Part shown: one piece after another, positions 5,727 to 8,448 of the stretch
Position numbering within the stretch: position 1 is the first letter of the stretch
How the letters are laid out: every line of letters begins with the position of its first letter
NCBI GenBank assembly: GCA_900549065.1
Contig: URNC01000088.1
Span: 1 to 8,448, forward strand
DNA: 8,448 nucleotides
Reading direction: 5' to 3'
Source of the DNA: an uncultured Collinsella sp.
Lineage (GTDB): Bacteria > Actinomycetota > Coriobacteriia > Coriobacteriales > Coriobacteriaceae
Notes under the pieces: generated by a model
What the model saw: the letters and a program-made list of their open reading frames with translations, nothing else
The model's database searches: none
Told to the model about the DNA's origin: nothing
Program-made: the position numbers and the translations under genes

Positions 5727-7253
5727 ATGGAATCGACTGATGTACTGGTAATTGGATCTGGCATTGCGGGCCTTTGCGCCGCCATCGAAGCGGCACGCAC
5801 GGGTGCAACCGTCACTGTGGCAAGCGCCGGCAAGACCATGAGTGGATCGAGCTTCTTCCCCGGAACCTGGGGCCTGGGGCTTATCGGACCCGTTAACGAA
5901 GACGACGAACAAGACCTCATCGACACCATTCAGACCGTTGGTGGCGGCGTCGCCGACCCCGAGCTTGTCCAGACGTTTGTCCACGGCATTCCCCAAGCAA
6001 TTGAATGGCTCGAGCAAGACCTGGGCGTTGAGCTCCAGCGTCCACGAAGCGCCGAGAGTGCTCACCAAAAGCAATTTATCCCCTGCTTTGACCACAAGAC
6101 GCGCATGTGGCGCGGTCTCACCCGCAAGCCCCTTGAGGACGCTCTGACGACCTGGATCGAGTCGCTCGGCATTCGCCTGCTCCCCCGCCATGAGCTTATC
6201 GACCTTATTGAGGACACGAACGGCAGAATAACCGGAACCGTACTCTACGACCTTACCGAAAATCGAATCGTGCCCTTTGCTGCCAAGGCCACGGTCATCG
6301 CAGCCGGTGGCACAGGCGGCCTGTTCGAGCGCAGCCTTACGTCGGCTGATGTGCTCAGTTCCTCGCAGGCCATCGCGCTGGCGCACGGCGCAACACTTAC
6401 TAATATAGAGTTCATGCAGATGATGCCCGGCTTCATCGAGCCCAGGCGTAACTTGGTCTTCAACGAGAAAACCTGGCGCTACGTGCATGTAGACCAGCCG
6501 GTAGATATTGCCGACGACAAGCTGAACGACCTGCTCGAGCAGCGCTCTGGATATGGTCCCTTCACGTCACGCTTGGCCTCCCGCGCTATCGATCTCGTCA
6601 TCGATCAGGCAGGTGTCGAAGGCCTGGCACTCCACTACGACTTCCCCCGCGAGGATGTCCCAGAGTTTGTGCAGACCTTTGCCACCTGGCTGCAAGACGA
6701 GCACGGCATCGCCCCGACTGACGAGATGCGCGTTGCGATGTATGCCCACGCCGCTAACGGCGGCATCAAGATCGATAAGACCGCGCACACGGGCGTTGAG
6801 GGCCTCTACGCTTGCGGCGAGGCGACAGGCGGCATGCACGGCGCCGACCGCATTGGTGGCTTGTCAAGCGCCAACGGCATCGTATTCGGACGTATCGCGG
6901 GCGCATCGGCAGCCCTCACAGCGCAGAAAGAGCCTGAGGCGGCCCTGAAGGCGGATATCACCCTCCCCCAGTACGGCATTGCCACAACAGATGCCGAACG
7001 CCTGACACACAGCCTTAGGCACACGATGAGCACCTTTTGCATGATCAACAGGACCGAAACAGGCCTATCCGAGGCACTACACGAGCTTGAGGGCTTGAAG
7101 ACGGAGGCAACGACCTTGAGCACACAGAAAGCCCAGGACAGCGAAGTCGCAGCCCTCGCCCGCCTGCAATCGCAGATTCAGCTGGCACAGGAAATGGTCA
7201 AAGCCATGCGCAAGCGAACCGAAAGTCTCGGGTCGCACTATCGAGCGGATTAA
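5727..7253 (+). CDS. FAD-dependent oxidoreductase, fumarate reductase / aspartate oxidase superfamily
   Basis: A 508-residue protein with the FAD-binding dinucleotide fold at the N-terminus (VLVIGSGIAGLCAAIEAARTG, 6-26; GSGIAG at 10-15), a second nucleotide-contact block IAAGGTGGLFERS (191-203) and the C-terminal flavin block GLYACGEATGGMHGADRIGGLSSANGIVFGRIAG (359-392). FTSRLASRAID (279-289) aligns with the family block carrying the catalytic Arg, so R282 may be its equivalent; HAANGGI (341-347) and R375 match substrate-binding positions. Two differences stand out. The usual QFHPT segment reads QMMPG (231-235), with Met for the active-site His, and there is no His for covalent FAD attachment near residues 38-50. 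The C-terminal helical part is short. No signal peptide, heme or FMN domain, or Fe-S subunit is adjacent, so the electron donor and substrate are unknown. The ATG at 5727 has AAAGGA five bases upstream; an upstream in-frame ATG at 5670 lacks family similarity. Confidence 0.85.
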   Translation: MESTDVLVIGSGIAGLCAAIEAARTGATVTVASAGKTMSGSSFFPGTWGLGLIGPVNEDDEQDLIDTIQTVGGGVADPELVQTFVHGIPQAIEWLEQDLGVELQRPRSAESAHQKQFIPCFDHKTRMWRGLTRKPLEDALTTWIESLGIRLLPRHELIDLIEDTNGRITGTVLYDLTENRIVPFAAKATVIAAGGTGGLFERSLTSADVLSSSQAIALAHGATLTNIEFMQMMPGFIEPRRNLVFNEKTWRYVHVDQPVDIADDKLNDLLEQRSGYGPFTSRLASRAIDLVIDQAGVEGLALHYDFPREDVPEFVQTFATWLQDEHGIAPTDEMRVAMYAHAANGGIKIDKTAHTGVEGLYACGEATGGMHGADRIGGLSSANGIVFGRIAGASAALTAQKEPEAALKADITLPQYGIATTDAERLTHSLRHTMSTFCMINRTETGLSEALHELEGLKTEATTLSTQKAQDSEVAALARLQSQIQLAQEMVKAMRKRTESLGSHYRAD

Positions 7254-7295
7254 ACCGGACACCTATCTAAAGCAGAACACAACCAATCGATATCC

Positions 7296-7331
7296 ATGGG
7301 CCCCGTGAGCTCGAAGCAGCACGGGGCCCAT
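7296..7331. repeat. 12-bp perfect hairpin between the flavoprotein gene and dinD
   Basis: ATGGGCCCCGTG (7296-7307) pairs perfectly with CACGGGGCCCAT (7320-7331) around a 12-base loop, 42 bases after the flavoprotein stop. Neither strand has a T-run after the stem, so it is not a canonical Rho-independent terminator, although its position suits one. It could still cause pausing or protect the mRNA 3' end. Confidence 0.7.
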
Positions 7332-7334
7332 TCG

Positions 7335-7378
7335 TGTCCGCACGACAGCGTATCCTTATTCTGAATACAGAGCGGACA
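7335..7378. promoter_or_regulatory. Nested dyad upstream of dinD, possible operator
   Basis: TGTCCGC (7335-7341) is inversely repeated as GCGGACA (7372-7378). Nested within it, GTAT (7350-7353) and ATAC (7365-7368) flank an 11-base centre. The dyad ends 26 bases before the dinD ribosome binding site, where a promoter would be expected. In other bacteria dinD is controlled by LexA, but neither the E. coli box (CTGT-N8-ACAG) nor the Bacillus-type GAAC-N4-GTTC box is visible, so the regulator is unknown. Confidence 0.35.
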
Positions 7379-7414
7379 AAGCCCGCATAGAAAATAGACC
7401 AGCGAGGAGGAGAT

Positions 7415-8275
7415 ATGGACAGTAGAGATATCGAGAAGTGGCGTATCGAACTTGATAGCTACGCCAATGTGGAAGACGGCGTTGAGTATTGGCTCGCACG
7501 CGATTTAATGGAACCCATGGGGTACACTCGATGGGAGAACTTCGCCGAAGTTGTTAAGAGGGCAAAAGTCTCATGCGAAACAAACAAAACTCCAGTTGAT
7601 TCCCATTTTCGTGACACCACGAAAATGGTAACTGCCGGTGTCGCCGCTCGCGCGGTTAAAGACTACAAACTTACGCGCTATGCATGCTATTTAATCGCAC
7701 AGAACGGAGATTCAAACAAGCCAGAGATCGCGCTCGCCCAGGCATACTTTGCCGTGCAGACGCGCCGCCAAGAGCTCATAGAGCAGCGCTTCGCAGAGAT
7801 TCAGCGCTTGCAGGCGCGTCACTCGCTATCCGATTCAGAGAAACAGCTCTCGGGTATTGCGTTCAAACGCGGCGTGGACTCCAAAGGATTCGCGATCATC
7901 AAGTCGAAGGGCGATGAGGCGTTATTCGGCGGCAGAAGCACGGCGGAAATGAAGCAGCAGCTCGGCGTACCCAAGAGAGCGGCATTGGCGGACAGGTTAG
8001 CCGATGTCCTCATCAAAGCAAAGGACCTTACGAACTCGATGACGGCCTTCAACGCCGAGGAACACGACCTGTACGGCCTGGACCAGATCAAGCAAGAGCA
8101 CGTCGAGAACAACACAAGCGTGCGTGGCAGCCTCATCGACCGCGGAATTGTCCCCGAGAACCTACCGCCTGCCGAGGATACAAAAAAGCTCGAGCGTCGC
8201 GTGAAGACAGACGAGAAGAAACTCAAGGAGGGTACTGACGGTTTTACCGATCCCCAGGGTAGGCTCGATCTGTGA
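7415..8275 (+). CDS. dinD: DinD-like DNA-damage-inducible protein (Bro-N domain)
   Basis: A 286-residue protein, close to the 274 residues of E. coli DinD. It has the Bro-N-like N-terminal domain (about 22-120) and the characteristic run LTRYACYLIAQNGDSNKPEIALAQAYFAVQTRRQEL (86-121). Further matches are the central GFAIIKSKGDEALFGG (158-173), PKRAALADRLADVLIKAKDLTN (186-207), and a Lys-rich, coiled C-terminal tail. E. coli DinD is an SOS-induced cytosolic protein reported to bind RecA and inhibit strand exchange; Bro-N proteins are also common on phages and mobile elements. The ATG has a very strong AGGAGGAG at 7405-7412. The codons are less biased (more AAA, ACA, TTT) than in the genes at 3712-5469, compatible with acquisition. 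It has no obvious operon partner and converges with the gene at 8399. The family call is strong; the SOS role in this organism is inferred. Confidence 0.9.
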   Translation: MDSRDIEKWRIELDSYANVEDGVEYWLARDLMEPMGYTRWENFAEVVKRAKVSCETNKTPVDSHFRDTTKMVTAGVAARAVKDYKLTRYACYLIAQNGDSNKPEIALAQAYFAVQTRRQELIEQRFAEIQRLQARHSLSDSEKQLSGIAFKRGVDSKGFAIIKSKGDEALFGGRSTAEMKQQLGVPKRAALADRLADVLIKAKDLTNSMTAFNAEEHDLYGLDQIKQEHVENNTSVRGSLIDRGIVPENLPPAEDTKKLERRVKTDEKKLKEGTDGFTDPQGRLDL

Positions 8276-8318
8276 AAGCGGCTGTGCCCTTTCGGGTTCG
8301 ACCCCATGCGAGGTCAAC

Positions 8319-8344
8319 AAAAAACGACCAGCCTGAGCCAGTCG
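8319..8344 (-). terminator. Rho-independent terminator of the - strand gene at the right edge
   Basis: Read on the - strand, CGACTGGC (8344-8337) pairs with GCTGGTCG (8332-8325) with two G-T wobbles and a TCAG loop, followed by six T (8324-8319). AAAG just before the stem can add up to four further pairs with the T-run. It lies 55 bases after the stop codon of the - strand gene. On the + strand the stem is followed only by CTTTAGGCTT, so termination of dinD here would be weak. Confidence 0.8.
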
Positions 8345-8357
8345 CTTTAGGCTTATA

Positions 8358-8374
8358 GGACAAAATGTGTGTCC
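8358..8374. repeat. Short inverted repeat in the 3' UTR of the right-edge gene
   Basis: GGACA (8358-8362) and TGTCC (8370-8374) are separated by seven bases, between the stop codon at 8399 and the terminator. It is short and could be incidental. Confidence 0.4.
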
Positions 8375-8398
8375 CGATAGAACACCCGTTTCCATCCA

Positions 8399-8448
8399 TT
8401 AATCCAGCCAGAACGGGTACGGGTCCCTGTGGTGGAGGTCCTCCCACA
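8399..8448 (-). CDS. C-terminal end of an unidentified protein (partial)
   Basis: On the - strand the window ends inside a reading frame that closes with WEDLHHRDPYPFWLD and a TAA stop at 8401-8399. Three things support a real gene end: the residue content is protein-like (aromatic and charged), the codons are GC-ending as in the neighbours (GAC, CTC, CAC, TAC, CCG, TTC, CTG), and a Rho-independent terminator follows in the same orientation 55 bases on. Fifteen complete codons are visible, too few to name a family. The gene converges with dinD. Confidence 0.6.
   Translation of the reverse strand, partial: WEDLHHRDPYPFWLD

Noticed and set aside
5688..6488. 266-codon - strand frame within the flavoprotein gene
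   Set aside because: It is antisense to a gene with clear FAD-binding motifs and has no recognisable domain of its own.
8291..8312. GGGTTCGACCCC resembling a tRNA T-arm
   Set aside because: The bases flanking the TTCGACC loop do not form a 5-bp stem, and no acceptor, anticodon or D arm fits around it.
8428..8448. Strong dyad GGAGG-T-CCTCC at the right edge
   Set aside because: It lies inside the coding end of the - strand gene, the 1-base centre cannot form a hairpin without opening pairs, and the window ends here, so no separate element is claimed.
1..8448. CRISPR array, riboswitch of known class, rRNA, or complete insertion sequence with terminal repeats
   Set aside because: Both strands were read for regularly spaced repeats, known RNA signatures and paired terminal inverted repeats around the transposase-like gene; none was found.

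Overview
This GC-rich window (roughly 60% by eye) most likely comes from a Gram-positive actinobacterium of the Coriobacteriia, probably Collinsella or a close relative. That is an inference from the SUF-type cluster ending in SufS-SufU, the codon use (strong GCC/CTC/AAC/GAC bias, strong AGGAG-type ribosome binding sites), the GGGtGRT operon typical of anaerobic gut bacteria, and the stand-alone fumarate-reductase-like flavoprotein. No 16S or other taxonomic marker is present.

Layout. (1) 1-1898: the 3' end of a SUF iron-sulfur assembly operon on the + strand. It holds the last codons of a SufD/SufB-type protein, then sufS (cysteine desulfurase) and sufU (zinc-dependent sulfur acceptor), with start and stop codons overlapping at both junctions, and it ends at a strong Rho-independent terminator. 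(2) 1899-2495: about 600 bases without a convincing gene; 1939-2086 contains three nested inverted repeats that look like a structured RNA or decayed element. (3) 2496-3308, - strand: an HUH (Y1, REP-associated-type) transposase-like protein with a C-terminal helix-turn-helix. By eye it has serine where the family has its nucleophilic tyrosine. Its promoter has a palindrome in the -35/-10 spacer. (4) 3309-3711: divergent intergenic region with a 5'-UTR stem-loop before the next operon. (5) 3712-5537: a two-gene operon encoding a NifU-like iron-sulfur scaffold-type protein and a GGGtGRT-family protein, closed by a 12-bp terminator. (6) 5727-7253: a soluble FAD-dependent fumarate reductase/aspartate oxidase-superfamily protein with no partner subunits nearby. 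(7) 7415-8275: dinD, preceded by a 12-bp hairpin and a nested dyad. It converges with a - strand gene of which only the last 15 complete codons lie in the window (stop at 8399-8401), followed by its terminator.

How the parts relate. Two iron-sulfur scaffold-type proteins occur within 2.5 kb: SufU, wired to the SufS desulfurase, and the NifU-like protein paired with GGGtGRT. The second pair is the best candidate for an undescribed system: both genes look highly expressed and tightly coupled, and the biochemical role of GGGtGRT is, to my knowledge, not established. The HUH protein with the apparent Tyr-to-Ser change is the second notable item, as it may be a domesticated DNA-binding protein.
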